Of a stretch of 25,706 nt of DNA, positions 7,565-17,862 are shown in pieces (the stretch's first letter is position 1; every line of letters begins with the position of its first letter). The notes beneath the pieces are model-generated. The model did not search any database. It was not told the DNA's origin and saw only the letters and a program-made list of their open reading frames with translations. The translations under genes were made by a program, and so were the position numbers. Source of the stretch: a virus. The stretch covers positions 1-25,706 of IMG/VR virus record IMGVR_UViG_3300038326_000105; one strand, given 5' to 3'.

Positions 7565-8010
7565 TGGCGTGGATTGTACCTTTTATCCCTGCAATTGTGG
7601 GAGCTGTAAGTTCCATGGCAGGCGGTCAGGCTCAAGCTCAATCGGATGATTTTAACTCCAGGGTTGCAGCACAGAATGCTCGACGCGCTCAAGCTCAAGC
7701 AACAGAAGATGCTAGAAGGCAGAGAGTTGCCAGTGCTAAAAGCACCGCATCTTTGAAGACAGGTTTTGCAGGCGGCGGACTACGACAAGAGGGTACGGTG
7801 CTAGATGCAATTAACGACTCCATTGTACAGGGGGAGTTATTAGCATTGGACATTGAGGCTAAGGGTGCGGTGAATGCTCAGGACTTTAGAACTAGGTCAA
7901 GTTTGAGTAAGTCAGCGGCTAGCGGTGCTAAGACTCAAGGGTTATTAGCAGCCGGTGGCTCATTATTGAAACAGGCTCCGGCTTTCGGTAAAGCGTTAAG
8001 CACGTCATAG
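7564..8010 (+). CDS. Internal virion protein B (T7 gp14-like)
   Basis: 148 residues from the ATG at 7564, which overlaps the preceding TAA by one base; a TTG 27 bases earlier is less likely. Residues 1-22 (MAWIVPFIPAIVGAVSSMAG) form a hydrophobic segment, followed by an Ala/Gln/Arg-rich helical region with QAQAQ repeats and RRQRVASAKSTASLKTGFAGGG, then a Gly/Ala-rich end. Short hydrophobic N-terminus plus Ala/Gln helices, and position between gp13-like and gp15-like genes, indicate the gp14-type ejection protein that enters the host outer membrane at infection. T7 gp14 has 196 residues. Confidence 0.8.
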   Translation: MAWIVPFIPAIVGAVSSMAGGQAQAQSDDFNSRVAAQNARRAQAQATEDARRQRVASAKSTASLKTGFAGGGLRQEGTVLDAINDSIVQGELLALDIEAKGAVNAQDFRTRSSLSKSAASGAKTQGLLAAGGSLLKQAPAFGKALSTS

Positions 8011-8018
8011 GGGTTGAT

Positions 8019-10166
8019 ATGCCAAAGTTAAAAATACAACAAGCTGGGCCGTCAGGATTCACGCAGTCTAGCGTTTCATCTACCGCCGCATCATTCGGCG
8101 GACGTGAGGCTGCGGGGCTGAGTTCATTAGGTCAAGGTATGCAAGTTGCCGTTGATGAGTATCAGCGTCTAGGTGATGAGGCCGATATATTGGAAGCTGG
8201 AAATACTTTAGCTGATTTAGATTTTCAGATGATACAACAGTTTGAAGAGGCTAAAGCAAGCATACCTCAAGATAGTACTGAAGACCATTTAGGTCAGCAG
8301 ACTGCCCTACTTCGCTCTAATCTTGACAAGGTTATTGCGGGATCTAAAGATGGTGCAGGTAAGAAGGTTTTAACTCAAGGTGCCAACGACATATTCAACA
8401 AGTTCAGATTGAAAATGTATGGACATGAGATAGATCGAGGATATAAGAGACAAGAATCATTAGTGAAAACTGCTGTAAACGCTGGAGCCAATACGGTACT
8501 GACTGACCCCGCAAGACTGATGGCTCAAGTGGCTCAAGCACAGAAAACTGTTGAAGCATCTTCAATGCCTGAAGAACGACAAGCTGCGTATTTAGCTGCC
8601 ATTCCCGGACAGTTTGCAATGTCCGCTGCTAAAGGTCAGTTAGAGCAGTCAGGTACTGTAGATGAGGTGGACGAATTCATTGAGGATATCAACTCCAGTA
8701 AATGGAATGATGTGATTACACCTGATCAACGAGTGTCATTGGTAAAGCAGGCCAAGGCTAGGAGTAGAACAATACTTGCTACTGAGGCCAGTGATAATGC
8801 TGACTTGTGGAAAGGTGAATCTATACAGGCTGCAACTGAATTCACAGATTTAATGATCAGTATTCGCAAAGGTGAAGCTAGCGAAGAGGACATTGAAAAG
8901 TTTAGAGCGGAACATGCAACCGTCAACGGCGGTCGTGACCCTAGACCTCAACTAGCTCAATACAGGCATGCAATGGCAACTTACATGGGTGGTAAGTCTA
9001 GCAACAGTGCTGCCGTGAAAGCTGCGAACAATGTATTAGATGTCGCAAAGGGTTATGCGTCAGGTAGAGTGTTCCATCCTGCCAAGGATAAGGAGGCGCT
9101 CAATGATTATTATGATTCGGTCAAGCAGCAGATATTCGATCCTATGTCTAAGCAATCACCTGATGAAGCCGAGCAGTATATAATATCCAACATGTTTGAG
9201 TTTGCTAAAAGCACAAGAACCGTCCCTACTAACTTTATGGTTGATATTGAAAACATGCTTAGAGATGACAGCAATCCTGATGCAGTGGTTGCCGGTGCTA
9301 GACGTTATCAAGCTATGAAGAATTTAGGCCCGACATTTCAAGTGCAATTGTCTAAGGCTCAATACTCGCAAAGAGCGGAGGCTATAAACGAGGTAATGCT
9401 TAGAAGTTCCAACGCTAAAGACGCATTAGACAAGGTGATGACTTTAGAGAATGTCAGTGAAGCTATCAAGACTGAGCGCGGCACCACTGCTACAACCTTG
9501 CTGAATCCTAAGTTTTTTGGAGAAGATGCCAGAGAGAGAACATCTACTGCGCTAGATGAGTTGGGCATAAGCGTTGATGCAGAAGATTTACCCGATGGCG
9601 CATCTGTCACTTATCAGCAGGCATTCAAAACTGCATACATGACTTATGGTGACGAAGGTATTGCACATGCTGAAGCTAAGGAGGCAGTTAGAGGTAATTG
9701 GGCTGAAAGCGGATTCACGGGTGTGAATGATCCTGTTTTATCTTTTGCTTCACCTGAGCAAAGGTATGGGTTACATGGGGTTGATCAGCAAGACAACCAT
9801 AAGTGGCAGAAAGAACAGTTGATACAAGATTATAAAGACTACTTGAAATCTCAAGGCGTTACTGAAGCATTCCATGCAGATGATAGATTTTCAGATAACT
9901 TAGTAGTAATACCTCATCCTTATGCGACTTTCCAAGGGAAGCCAACATATATAGTTTACCGTGATTTATTTGATGAAGATGATGTGTATCAGGGGCGTTC
10001 ACCTTTATTCGGTGAAGGTACTTACAATTCTTTACCGTGGCACCCAAATTGGGATACCAGTCCTGAGAAGGTTAGGCAAGACGCGGGTAATAAGAAGAAA
10101 ATAAAAGATGCTAAGATGAGATCTCAAGATGATACGCCTTGGCTTCTACCGGACATTGGACTGTAA
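8019..10166 (+). CDS. Internal virion protein C (T7 gp15-like)
   Basis: 715 residues; ATG preceded by AGGGGTTG. Mostly helical, acidic, without membrane segments or Cys-rich motifs. The N-terminus (MPKLKIQQAGPSGFTQSSVSS, then A-G-L-S-S-L-G-Q-G) and the long helices after residue 50 fit the gp15-type core protein, which forms part of the periplasmic ejection tube. T7 gp15 has 747 residues. Order (gp14-like, this gene, gp16-like) is the same as in T7. Assigned by order, length and character; sequence similarity to T7 itself looks low. Confidence 0.8.
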   Translation: MPKLKIQQAGPSGFTQSSVSSTAASFGGREAAGLSSLGQGMQVAVDEYQRLGDEADILEAGNTLADLDFQMIQQFEEAKASIPQDSTEDHLGQQTALLRSNLDKVIAGSKDGAGKKVLTQGANDIFNKFRLKMYGHEIDRGYKRQESLVKTAVNAGANTVLTDPARLMAQVAQAQKTVEASSMPEERQAAYLAAIPGQFAMSAAKGQLEQSGTVDEVDEFIEDINSSKWNDVITPDQRVSLVKQAKARSRTILATEASDNADLWKGESIQAATEFTDLMISIRKGEASEEDIEKFRAEHATVNGGRDPRPQLAQYRHAMATYMGGKSSNSAAVKAANNVLDVAKGYASGRVFHPAKDKEALNDYYDSVKQQIFDPMSKQSPDEAEQYIISNMFEFAKSTRTVPTNFMVDIENMLRDDSNPDAVVAGARRYQAMKNLGPTFQVQLSKAQYSQRAEAINEVMLRSSNAKDALDKVMTLENVSEAIKTERGTTATTLLNPKFFGEDARERTSTALDELGISVDAEDLPDGASVTYQQAFKTAYMTYGDEGIAHAEAKEAVRGNWAESGFTGVNDPVLSFASPEQRYGLHGVDQQDNHKWQKEQLIQDYKDYLKSQGVTEAFHADDRFSDNLVVIPHPYATFQGKPTYIVYRDLFDEDDVYQGRSPLFGEGTYNSLPWHPNWDTSPEKVRQDAGNKKKIKDAKMRSQDDTPWLLPDIGL

Positions 10167-10168
10167 CT

Positions 10169-13100
10169 ATGCCTGTTTTAGATTTAAGCACCACCGGTCA
10201 ATTCCAAACCCTTAACAACCCTACTCAACCTCAAAGAGAAGATGATCCTTTGTTCTTTGCGGAAACGTTGCCTGCATTATACCAAATGGAAAACACTGTC
10301 GGTTCAATGTCCAACGTCACCCTTGAGGGGGATGGGGAACGTGACCCTGAGTACGATCCGTCAAACATAATACCTCAAGGGCATGAAGATTATGCCGACC
10401 AGTATTTTAGAACTAAAAACGCTCACCAAGGGGCGAGGTTAAGTCAGGCTATTAATCGTGAATTAGAAGCTAAAGACATTATTGACCGTTCAGGCGCGAT
10501 GGGTGTTTTAGGTGGTATAGGTGTGGGAGTTATCGACCCTATCAATTTAATCCCTGGTATAGGCGTGGGATATAAGTTGATAAAAGGCGGTGGTGCTGTA
10601 ATCAATTCAGTAGCTAGAGGCGCGGCTACTGGAGCAATGTCCATGACAGCTACTGAGGCGGTATTACATGGTCAGCAGAAAACCAGAACTGCAACCGAGT
10701 CAATTATAAATATTGCAGGCGGTACTATTCTGTCAGGTGCATTGGCGGGCGGGTCTAAGAAGTTAGCACAATATATATCAGGTGAGCGCGGTATAAATAC
10801 CAATCAAGCCATGAAGGAGATGGAGGAGGTGACTGAGCAGAATTTTGATTTAGATGTTTACGACTCTTCTCGTAAGTCTATGGGTTCTGCTGAACGTGAG
10901 ATTTCAACAGGCAATATTGCTGATGAAGGTATTGCGGGAAATTGGTTTGTTGATAATGTATTAACCCCTGTTTATGGTTGGGTCGATCCTGTAATGCGAG
11001 GGTCATTGCAACCATTAAGGGATATTAGAGCAATAACTCATACCGTTGCCGAAACCCCGTCATTGTTGCAGAAGAATGTAACAGATGTAGAAGCTGGTGA
11101 CATGGGAGCGCCTACTCAATTATCACTTGAGCGAGCGATCAGAGATCAAGATGCATATCTTTATGCATCATTGGGTAAAGTCGATGACATGTATTCTCAG
11201 TATGTTCAGGGTCGTGGTAAGAAGATGGGCGACTGGGCTAGAAATTCACTAACTCGAATGACTCAGAAGGATCGACAATTAAAATCACCTGTTGAATTTA
11301 GGGAAATGGTTAGTCAGGAAGTTAGAAATCCTGGTACAACTGGCAATCAGTTTGCCAAAGAGGCGGCGGACACTATATCAGGTAAGTACTTCGACCACTT
11401 CGCTCAATTAGCTGTCGATTCAGGGTTGTTCAAATCCAAACCTGACACTAAAACTGCAATGCGGTATTTGACTCGAATGTGGGATCCTGAGAAATTGAAT
11501 GACTCTGACATGCGTGAAGAGTTGAGAAAGATAGTAATCGGGGCATTGAGTAGTGAACAAGCCAAGGCTGTAAAACGATTGAAGAGTGTTCCCAAGAAGG
11601 AAGCGGCTCTAAAACGCACTATCAAAGCAAGACGCGCCGAGGTAATGGCCACTACAAAAGCTATTGAAAATACACTTCCGAAGGTTGTTCAGGATGAGTT
11701 TGAACAGGCTGTAGCATCATTGAGCGAGGCATTGGTTACAGGTCGAAGTGTAAAGTTAAAGACTCCACACCAAATGCAAGTTAAGGCGGGTAAGGATGCT
11801 CAGGCCGCTGCCAATGCTGCTAGACAGGCAGAGATTTCTAATGTTTTAAAAACATCAGCAGATGATATTAGTAAACTGTTCGATGATGATTTTTTAAATA
11901 ATATGTCCGATAAGCTCACTGATGATATTGCAGACTTTTCAAGAGACGACATCATCAAACTTATTGCTGAAGCCACGGAGGGTGAAATGTCACCTCAAAT
12001 GGCTAATAAAATTGCCACTAAAATTGCAGCCGCGCAAGCCGGTATAAATGCCACTGCTTCAGCCACTTTTAAAGAATCGTTTAAAAAGAGCATGGGCAGT
12101 CAGCGTAAAGCATTGCAGAAAAGAATTGCGGCTATTACATCAGGCGGTGCTCCCGATATTGCAGCTAAAGAGATGGAAAGGGAGATTCGTAGAGAGGCTA
12201 AGAGGGCGGCTAGCAAAGCCATCAAGAAGTCTATTGCACAAGCTACTGAAACTTTACGTAAAGAAATGGATGATGCGTTAGATGAGTTGGCGGCAGTCAG
12301 GAAAGGTAAAATAATTGATGAATTCGCAGCGAGTATTCAAGACCAAGGTTTGAAAGATCAAGCTGACGTGTTTATGAATCATATTGTATCTACTCCTAGG
12401 GGTAGAATACCTTATGCTGCCCATGAGGAAATGATGCCTTCTGCACCTAAAGGAATGGGGCCTAGTGGATTCTTAAAGCGAAGGTCTGATTTACTTCAAG
12501 ACGCTGATGTCGAGAAATTCTTGGTGAATGATATTGATCAGATATTAAATGCTTATCATAGGTCAGTTGTTCCTGATGTGACACTCTCTGGGAACTCTAT
12601 GTTTGAAGGTGATCCGACAGGTGCTAAGTTGTTTGATAAAGCCGCTCGAATATGGCACGACTATATTCGAGATTTTGATAAAACATATAAGCAGTTGAAG
12701 CAACTCAAGGACTCTGGAAATAGGGAACACTTTGAATTACTGGAAGATGAGTTGGGTGTGTCTTACAAGCAGATGAGTAAGATTGCTGATAAACCCGGTC
12801 GATTGCAAACTTTGGAAAAGCAACGTGCTAGCAGTTTAGAAGATATTGAGGCTATGGTTGGTCAGCTCCGTGGTACTTATGGCATGCCTGATAATCCAGC
12901 GGATATTGTCCCTAGAGTTGGTAGAGCGTTAAGGCAGCATAGCTATGTGACTAAGTTGGGCAAAATGGTTGCATCTTCTCTGACTGATATGGGCGGTCTA
13001 GTGATGAAGAATGGATATACCAGAATTTATAAAGATTTAGTTGTGGATTTAATGAGCAATTGGAAAGCGATCAATATGTCTAAATCTCAACTTAGAGAGT

Positions 13101-14134
13101 TGGGTGTAGGGTTGGACATGATCTTGAACACCAAAGCCAGGGCCGTTGCGAACATTCAAGATGATTTCCTTAGAAGTTCAAAGTACGAGAGGGCGTTAGG
13201 TGCTGTATCCGATAGGTTTGGATTAGTCACAGGTATGGCCGCATGGAATACCATAATGAAAACATCAGCAGGGATGCTGACAATGAATCGTTTAGATAGA
13301 GCCTTAAAGGGTCATGTCACAGGAAAGATTACCAACCGTGATGCAACATGGTTGAATCACTTGGGTATAGATGGTGGTACAGCAAGGGCAATAGCAGCAC
13401 AGATAGAGAAACATGGAGGTAAGGAAGGAGCTCAACACTTACCAAACGTAAGCAAGTGGGACTCAGAATATTCGTTCTTATCTGAGATATACCGTTCGGC
13501 ATTAAACAAGGACGTGGATAGTACCATTGTTACGCCTGGGCTTGATCAACCCTTGTGGGTTAAAGGTAAGCACGGTGAATTCGGAAAAATGGCGGGACAA
13601 TTTGATAGTTTCGGGTTTGCCAGTGTTCAGAGGACTTTAGTGCGCGGTGCACAAGAGCACGATCTTGCAGCCGTGAATGGGCTATGGACTATGGTGTCAC
13701 TTGGCATGATGATATATTACGTTAAGACTAAAGAAGCAGGCAAAGAACCTAGTGATGATCCAAGAATATGGATTCGTGAGGGTGTTGATAGATCGGGTGT
13801 AACTGGTTGGTTCTTTGAGTTAGATGGTGCAATGTCTAGATTGACACATGGCACATTATCTACTGACGCACTGGTTGGTGGAAAACCATTATCTAGAATG
13901 TCAATTCGTAATACTGCTGGTGCTCTTTTAGGGCCTTCTGCTGGTATAATAAATGATACTTTTAGTTTCAGTAATGGGGTGTTCGGTCACTTGACAGGGC
14001 AAGAAGATATGAGCAAGTCCCAAGTACACGCAGGGCGGCGGTTAATGTGGCTTCAAAATCTGCAATGGTTTGAACAAGGCATTAATGCCGTAGAGGGTTC
14101 GGTTAATAAAAGCTTAGGGATTAACACAAAATGA
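10169..14134 (+). CDS. Internal virion protein D (T7 gp16-like giant ejection protein)
   Basis: 1321 residues from the ATG at 10169, two bases after the previous stop; a TTG at 10139 gives ten more residues and overlaps the upstream gene, but MPVLDLSTTGQFQ looks like a natural start. Length is close to T7 gp16 (1318). Residues about 107-190 are Gly/Ala-rich and hydrophobic (VLGGIGVGVIDPINLIPG), about 450-720 are Ala/Lys/Arg/Glu-rich helices likely to be coiled coil, and near residue 1145 GQFDSFGFASVQRTL is followed by a hydrophobic helix LWTMVSLGMMIYYV. No N-terminal transglycosylase motif (E-S-G, G-L-x-Q) is seen, unlike T7 gp16. The protein would form the inner-membrane portion of the ejection conduit. 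Confidence 0.85.
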   Translation: MPVLDLSTTGQFQTLNNPTQPQREDDPLFFAETLPALYQMENTVGSMSNVTLEGDGERDPEYDPSNIIPQGHEDYADQYFRTKNAHQGARLSQAINRELEAKDIIDRSGAMGVLGGIGVGVIDPINLIPGIGVGYKLIKGGGAVINSVARGAATGAMSMTATEAVLHGQQKTRTATESIINIAGGTILSGALAGGSKKLAQYISGERGINTNQAMKEMEEVTEQNFDLDVYDSSRKSMGSAEREISTGNIADEGIAGNWFVDNVLTPVYGWVDPVMRGSLQPLRDIRAITHTVAETPSLLQKNVTDVEAGDMGAPTQLSLERAIRDQDAYLYASLGKVDDMYSQYVQGRGKKMGDWARNSLTRMTQKDRQLKSPVEFREMVSQEVRNPGTTGNQFAKEAADTISGKYFDHFAQLAVDSGLFKSKPDTKTAMRYLTRMWDPEKLNDSDMREELRKIVIGALSSEQAKAVKRLKSVPKKEAALKRTIKARRAEVMATTKAIENTLPKVVQDEFEQAVASLSEALVTGRSVKLKTPHQMQVKAGKDAQAAANAARQAEISNVLKTSADDISKLFDDDFLNNMSDKLTDDIADFSRDDIIKLIAEATEGEMSPQMANKIATKIAAAQAGINATASATFKESFKKSMGSQRKALQKRIAAITSGGAPDIAAKEMEREIRREAKRAASKAIKKSIAQATETLRKEMDDALDELAAVRKGKIIDEFAASIQDQGLKDQADVFMNHIVSTPRGRIPYAAHEEMMPSAPKGMGPSGFLKRRSDLLQDADVEKFLVNDIDQILNAYHRSVVPDVTLSGNSMFEGDPTGAKLFDKAARIWHDYIRDFDKTYKQLKQLKDSGNREHFELLEDELGVSYKQMSKIADKPGRLQTLEKQRASSLEDIEAMVGQLRGTYGMPDNPADIVPRVGRALRQHSYVTKLGKMVASSLTDMGGLVMKNGYTRIYKDLVVDLMSNWKAINMSKSQLRELGVGLDMILNTKARAVANIQDDFLRSSKYERALGAVSDRFGLVTGMAAWNTIMKTSAGMLTMNRLDRALKGHVTGKITNRDATWLNHLGIDGGTARAIAAQIEKHGGKEGAQHLPNVSKWDSEYSFLSEIYRSALNKDVDSTIVTPGLDQPLWVKGKHGEFGKMAGQFDSFGFASVQRTLVRGAQEHDLAAVNGLWTMVSLGMMIYYVKTKEAGKEPSDDPRIWIREGVDRSGVTGWFFELDGAMSRLTHGTLSTDALVGGKPLSRMSIRNTAGALLGPSAGIINDTFSFSNGVFGHLTGQEDMSKSQVHAGRRLMWLQNLQWFEQGINAVEGSVNKSLGINTK

Positions 14135-15117
14135 CAGTATCAACGACAGAAAGCAGAATAAGCCATGATGGTAATGGTTCAACAACAGCGTTCTCATATC
14201 CTTATTTATTTCTAAGTGAAGCTCACCTAGTGGTTATATTAGTAGTCGATGCAACAGGGGTTGAAACCACCCAGGTGCTAACCACTAATTACACAACCAC
14301 GGGCGAAGGTGACGCGGGCGGCGGCACCGTTACCATGCTGGTAGCCCCTGCAACTGGTGAGACTTTAGTAATATCCAGAGCCACCACATTAGACCAAGCT
14401 GTTGATTATCAATCTAACGATACGTTCCCTGCTGAAACACACGAGGGCGCTTTAGATAAATTAACGTTAATCGCACAAGACAATGCCTCTAACAATGAAC
14501 GGGCGCTAACGTTATCTGCGGGTGATACGACTACCAGCAATAGTTTACCGACCACCGTCGCAGACCAGTTACTGGGATGGAATTCTGCAGGCACCGCGTT
14601 ACAGAATTACAGTCAAACGGCACTGGACACAACACTGTTACCCACCCTGGTCGCCAACCAGGTACTCGGTGTCAACGCTGCAGCAACTGCCATTGAATTT
14701 AAATTCACTATGCCTGCAGCGTCTGCTAATAAGGGCTTAGCATGGAACGCGCTAGGCACTGATATTGAAAACGTTACAGTACTTAAACCTGCGGTGACTG
14801 ACAACTTAACAGTAGGTTTCACTACAGACGTTGAGGTATTAGCAAGTGACACTATAGCACCAGACATGGCGCTTGAAGCTATTAAGACTAGAGCTGTTGT
14901 CGGTACTGTACAAATTAATCTACCAACTAATGGTCAAGGTGTCTGCTACATCGTATTGACCGTTGATGCTACAGGCGGCTATGCAGTTAATTTAGGTACA
15001 GGCGTTAAAGCCATTGGTACGCTACCAACATTAGCAGCATCTACAACCTACATGGCAGTTGTAGTGAGGCATACGGCAGCACTGGCAACAGTGCAAATTG
15101 AAGCGGTGGCTGCATGA
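14131..15117 (+). CDS. Tail fibre anchor protein (T7 gp17 N-terminal type)
   Basis: 328 residues, ATGA overlap with the ejection protein gene. Residues 1-140 (SRISHDGNGSTTAFSYPYLF, LTTNYTTTGEGDAGGGTVTM, ISRATTLDQAVDYQSNDTFP, ETHEGALDKLTLIAQ) are the standard phage T7 tail fibre N-terminal domain (PF03906 type), which attaches the fibre to the nozzle. After that come repeated beta-rich stretches (L-P-T-x-V-A-x-Q-x-L-G-x-N-A/S-A-G/A-T-A near 155-205) and a beta-strand C-terminus. It is shorter than T7 gp17 (553 residues) and lacks an obvious receptor-binding tip, which may be supplied by the next gene with which it overlaps. Confidence 0.87.
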   Translation: MTVSTTESRISHDGNGSTTAFSYPYLFLSEAHLVVILVVDATGVETTQVLTTNYTTTGEGDAGGGTVTMLVAPATGETLVISRATTLDQAVDYQSNDTFPAETHEGALDKLTLIAQDNASNNERALTLSAGDTTTSNSLPTTVADQLLGWNSAGTALQNYSQTALDTTLLPTLVANQVLGVNAAATAIEFKFTMPAASANKGLAWNALGTDIENVTVLKPAVTDNLTVGFTTDVEVLASDTIAPDMALEAIKTRAVVGTVQINLPTNGQGVCYIVLTVDATGGYAVNLGTGVKAIGTLPTLAASTTYMAVVVRHTAALATVQIEAVAA

Positions 15118-17453
15118 TACTCAAACCTTCATTATTACCAAGTGCTGCTGGGGGTGACGCGGGGTTCGCAGTAACTAACTCTGGTTTGTTTGATGGTGCA
15201 GAGTTTATGACTCGCAGCTTCGCCACGCCCACTGATAATAAGGTATGGTCGTTTAGTTGCTGGGTCAAGCAAACCGAATTAGGCACGTCTAACATAATAA
15301 CGTTCGGTACTTCATCCGCAGCATTTGCTGATATCCACTTTGCATCATCGGCAAAATTCGGGAGTAGGTTCAGATTGAATGCCTTGACTGACAAAGCGTT
15401 CTTGTTATCTGATGCACTACAACGAGACTTAAGTGACTGGGTACATTATTTAACTGTTCTTGATACCACCCAAGCTAACTCGATTGATAGGTATAAAGTG
15501 TTCATAGATGGGCAGTTGGTAAATTCTACTAATTTCTCAGGTAGTGGGTTAGGTTTAAATACTTCAACGTTTTTCAATTCAGCATTAACAGCAAATCTAG
15601 GTAAAAGGTTCTCTGGTGCTGTGAATATGAAAGGTTACGTTGCTGAGATGAGCTTCGTCGACGGTCAAGCATTATCACCTTCTGATTTCGGTGAGTTCTC
15701 TGCATCAGGTAGATGGCGACCTATTGATGTGAGTGGTCTGACCTTTGGGAACAATGGTTTCTACCTTGACTTCCAGGATGGTGCTGACCTTGGTAAAGAT
15801 GTGTCTGGTAATAACAATGACTGGACTAACACTGGTGTAACACAATCAACTGATTCCCCTACTGCTAACAATGCAACCATCAACCCACTGGAGGCTAACG
15901 CAAGTCTGACCTTATCAGTTGGTAACACAGTTATGGCTGGTGGTGCAGCACACCAGAAAGCTATGGGTACAGTAGGCTTACCTAACTCAGGGAAGTATTA
16001 CTTTGAGGGCGTGGTGCTAACAACAACCAACGGATCATCAGCAACCAGCATTGGTATAGCCTCAGCAGCAACACCTGCTAATCTCACTGCCGTCACTCAA
16101 TTTGCTGATGGTATCATCATGTACTCAAGTGTTTCTGGTAGTGTCAGTGAGGGGGCATCAACACTATTCACGTTTGGTACATTCACTGCCGGTGATGTCA
16201 TGCAAGTGGCAATAGACTTAGACAACAATAAGATGTGGTTTGGTATCAATGACACCTACTTTGACAGTGGTGGAACCACAACAGGTAACCCTTCTACTGG
16301 TGCTAACCCTGTATCAACAACAGACTTCAAAGGTTATGCTTTAGCACTTGGGTTATTCAGTAACACAGTAACCGCACAACTAACAGAAGAAAGCTTTACT
16401 CATACACCACCAACAGGGTTCGTTGAGTTAGACAGTACTACTCTTGCAGCAGCAGACGTTAACCCACAGGAACACATGACACCTGTTCTGTACACTGGTG
16501 ATGGTTCTGCCTCACTAGCAATCACAGGTGCTGGATTCCAACCAGACTTAGCATGGATTAAGAACAGGGATGCTACTGACAGTCACGTACTTACTGACTC
16601 TGTACGGGGTGTAGGAGAGATCATATCTTCTGATACTTCGGGTGCTGAAGTAACTGATGCAGACACAGTACTATCATTTGATACTGATGGTATAACAGTA
16701 GGTGCTGACGTAAAGGTTAATACTAATACTGAGGATTATGTTGCATGGTTATTCAGATTTAACAACTCCAGTGCTTCAAATACTAATGGTACTATAACCT
16801 CCACTACATCAGCAAATACTTCTAATGGCATGTCTGTTGTTACGTACACAGGTAATGGTACGGGTGGTGCTACTGTAGGTCATGGGCTTGGTGCAACGCC
16901 TACATTCTGGATGGTTAAGAGACTTGATACTACCGGATCATGGAAAGTATTCCATACAGGACTTGGTGCTACTAAAGCAGGGGTACTTAACACTACTGCA
17001 GCCCCGTCAACTTCAACAACCTTCTGGAATGATACTGCACCAACCCCATCAGTATTTAGTCTTGGTACTAGCACAGATGTTAATGCCAGTGGCGGGACTT
17101 ATGTTGCCTATTGCTTCACAGACATTGAAGGTTTCAGTAAAGCCTCCACATATACCGGTAATGGTTCGGCAGATGGTCCATTTGTTTACACTGGCTTTGG
17201 ACCTAGTTATATACTTATTAAGTCAACAACGGGTTTAGAAAGCTGGAGCGTACTGGACGGTACCCGTCAACCAGTAAACCCTAACAGTACTCGTTTAGTT
17301 ACCAACTCGTCAGCTATTGAAACTACAGGATCTACCTCAGACGTAGACTTCTTGAGTAACGGGTTCAAGGTCAGAGGGACGATCACTACCCATAACGGGT
17401 CAGGCAGAGTCTACACATATCTAGCATTCGCCTGCAACCCATTCGCACGATAA
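15114..17453 (+). CDS. Large modular tail fibre / receptor-binding candidate (LamG, SPRY-like, triple repeat)
   Basis: 779 residues, coupled to the fibre anchor by ATGA. Three regions can be seen. Residues about 25-190: concanavalin/LamG-like (WSFSCWVKQTELGTSNIITFG, then RYKVFIDGQLV), followed by MSFVDGQALSPSDFGEF and FYLDFQDG..LGKDVSGNNNDW, typical of phage LamG fibres. Residues about 290-440: SPRY-like (GKYYFEGVVL, NNKMWFGIND). Residues 458-779: three tandem units of about 100 residues opening with YTG(D/N)G, at about 460, 578 and 680, of the kind called DUF7483 in marine phages. The last residues YLAFACNPFAR are typical of that end. It is an extracellular carbohydrate-binding-like protein; the receptor is unknown. 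No C-type lectin end or DGR variable region is seen. Confidence 0.78.
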   Translation: MILKPSLLPSAAGGDAGFAVTNSGLFDGAEFMTRSFATPTDNKVWSFSCWVKQTELGTSNIITFGTSSAAFADIHFASSAKFGSRFRLNALTDKAFLLSDALQRDLSDWVHYLTVLDTTQANSIDRYKVFIDGQLVNSTNFSGSGLGLNTSTFFNSALTANLGKRFSGAVNMKGYVAEMSFVDGQALSPSDFGEFSASGRWRPIDVSGLTFGNNGFYLDFQDGADLGKDVSGNNNDWTNTGVTQSTDSPTANNATINPLEANASLTLSVGNTVMAGGAAHQKAMGTVGLPNSGKYYFEGVVLTTTNGSSATSIGIASAATPANLTAVTQFADGIIMYSSVSGSVSEGASTLFTFGTFTAGDVMQVAIDLDNNKMWFGINDTYFDSGGTTTGNPSTGANPVSTTDFKGYALALGLFSNTVTAQLTEESFTHTPPTGFVELDSTTLAAADVNPQEHMTPVLYTGDGSASLAITGAGFQPDLAWIKNRDATDSHVLTDSVRGVGEIISSDTSGAEVTDADTVLSFDTDGITVGADVKVNTNTEDYVAWLFRFNNSSASNTNGTITSTTSANTSNGMSVVTYTGNGTGGATVGHGLGATPTFWMVKRLDTTGSWKVFHTGLGATKAGVLNTTAAPSTSTTFWNDTAPTPSVFSLGTSTDVNASGGTYVAYCFTDIEGFSKASTYTGNGSADGPFVYTGFGPSYILIKSTTGLESWSVLDGTRQPVNPNSTRLVTNSSAIETTGSTSDVDFLSNGFKVRGTITTHNGSGRVYTYLAFACNPFAR

Positions 17454-17466
17454 TAGGATATAGATT

Positions 17467-17862
17467 ATGTACAGAGATAGTAATGGCAAGACTGGCTATA
17501 AGATGCTGATAGGTACTTCCGGTATGACTTACGGAAACCTTAAGAATCTTCCTAGTGATGAATTAGCGTCCGCATTAGCTGATGGTATTAGTGAATATAT
17601 TGCACCTCCTAGACCTGAACCCACTGACGCACAGGTACTTGCTCAACAAACCGCCGCAATCAAGGGCCAAGCTGAGTCGGATATTAATGACATTCTTACT
17701 TTAGATGAACGTATTCAAGCCTTGGCTGATGCAGTTGATTTACTGGATGGTAAGAACAATGGGCGACCTGATGATCCGGGCAAGGAGACATCATTGAAAG
17801 CTGACCTTGGTGCAATCAAAGCTATCCGTGATCAAGCAGCACTGGACATAGCAGCCTTATGA
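17467..17862 (+). CDS. Hypothetical late protein following the fibre gene
   Basis: 131 residues; ATG after AGGATATAG. Begins MYRDSNGKTGYKMLIGTS, has a Pro-rich hinge (YIAPPRPEPTDAQVL) near residue 50, then Gln/Ala/Asp-rich helices to the end. The two-part design, short beta domain and then helices, and position immediately after the fibre recall small fibre assembly chaperones, but no diagnostic motif is present, so this is only a guess. It ends in an ATGA overlap with the lysozyme-like gene. Confidence 0.7.
   Translation: MYRDSNGKTGYKMLIGTSGMTYGNLKNLPSDELASALADGISEYIAPPRPEPTDAQVLAQQTAAIKGQAESDINDILTLDERIQALADAVDLLDGKNNGRPDDPGKETSLKADLGAIKAIRDQAALDIAAL

Noticed and set aside
10139-10168. TTG start for the giant ejection protein
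   Set aside because: It would overlap the previous gene by 28 bases without a clear ribosome site; ATG at 10169 lies two bases after the stop and gives a more natural N-terminus.
15114-17453. Diversity-generating retroelement target in the fibre gene
   Set aside because: Considered because the head block resembles BPP-1; the C-terminus is not a C-type lectin variable region and there is no reverse transcriptase or template repeat in the window.
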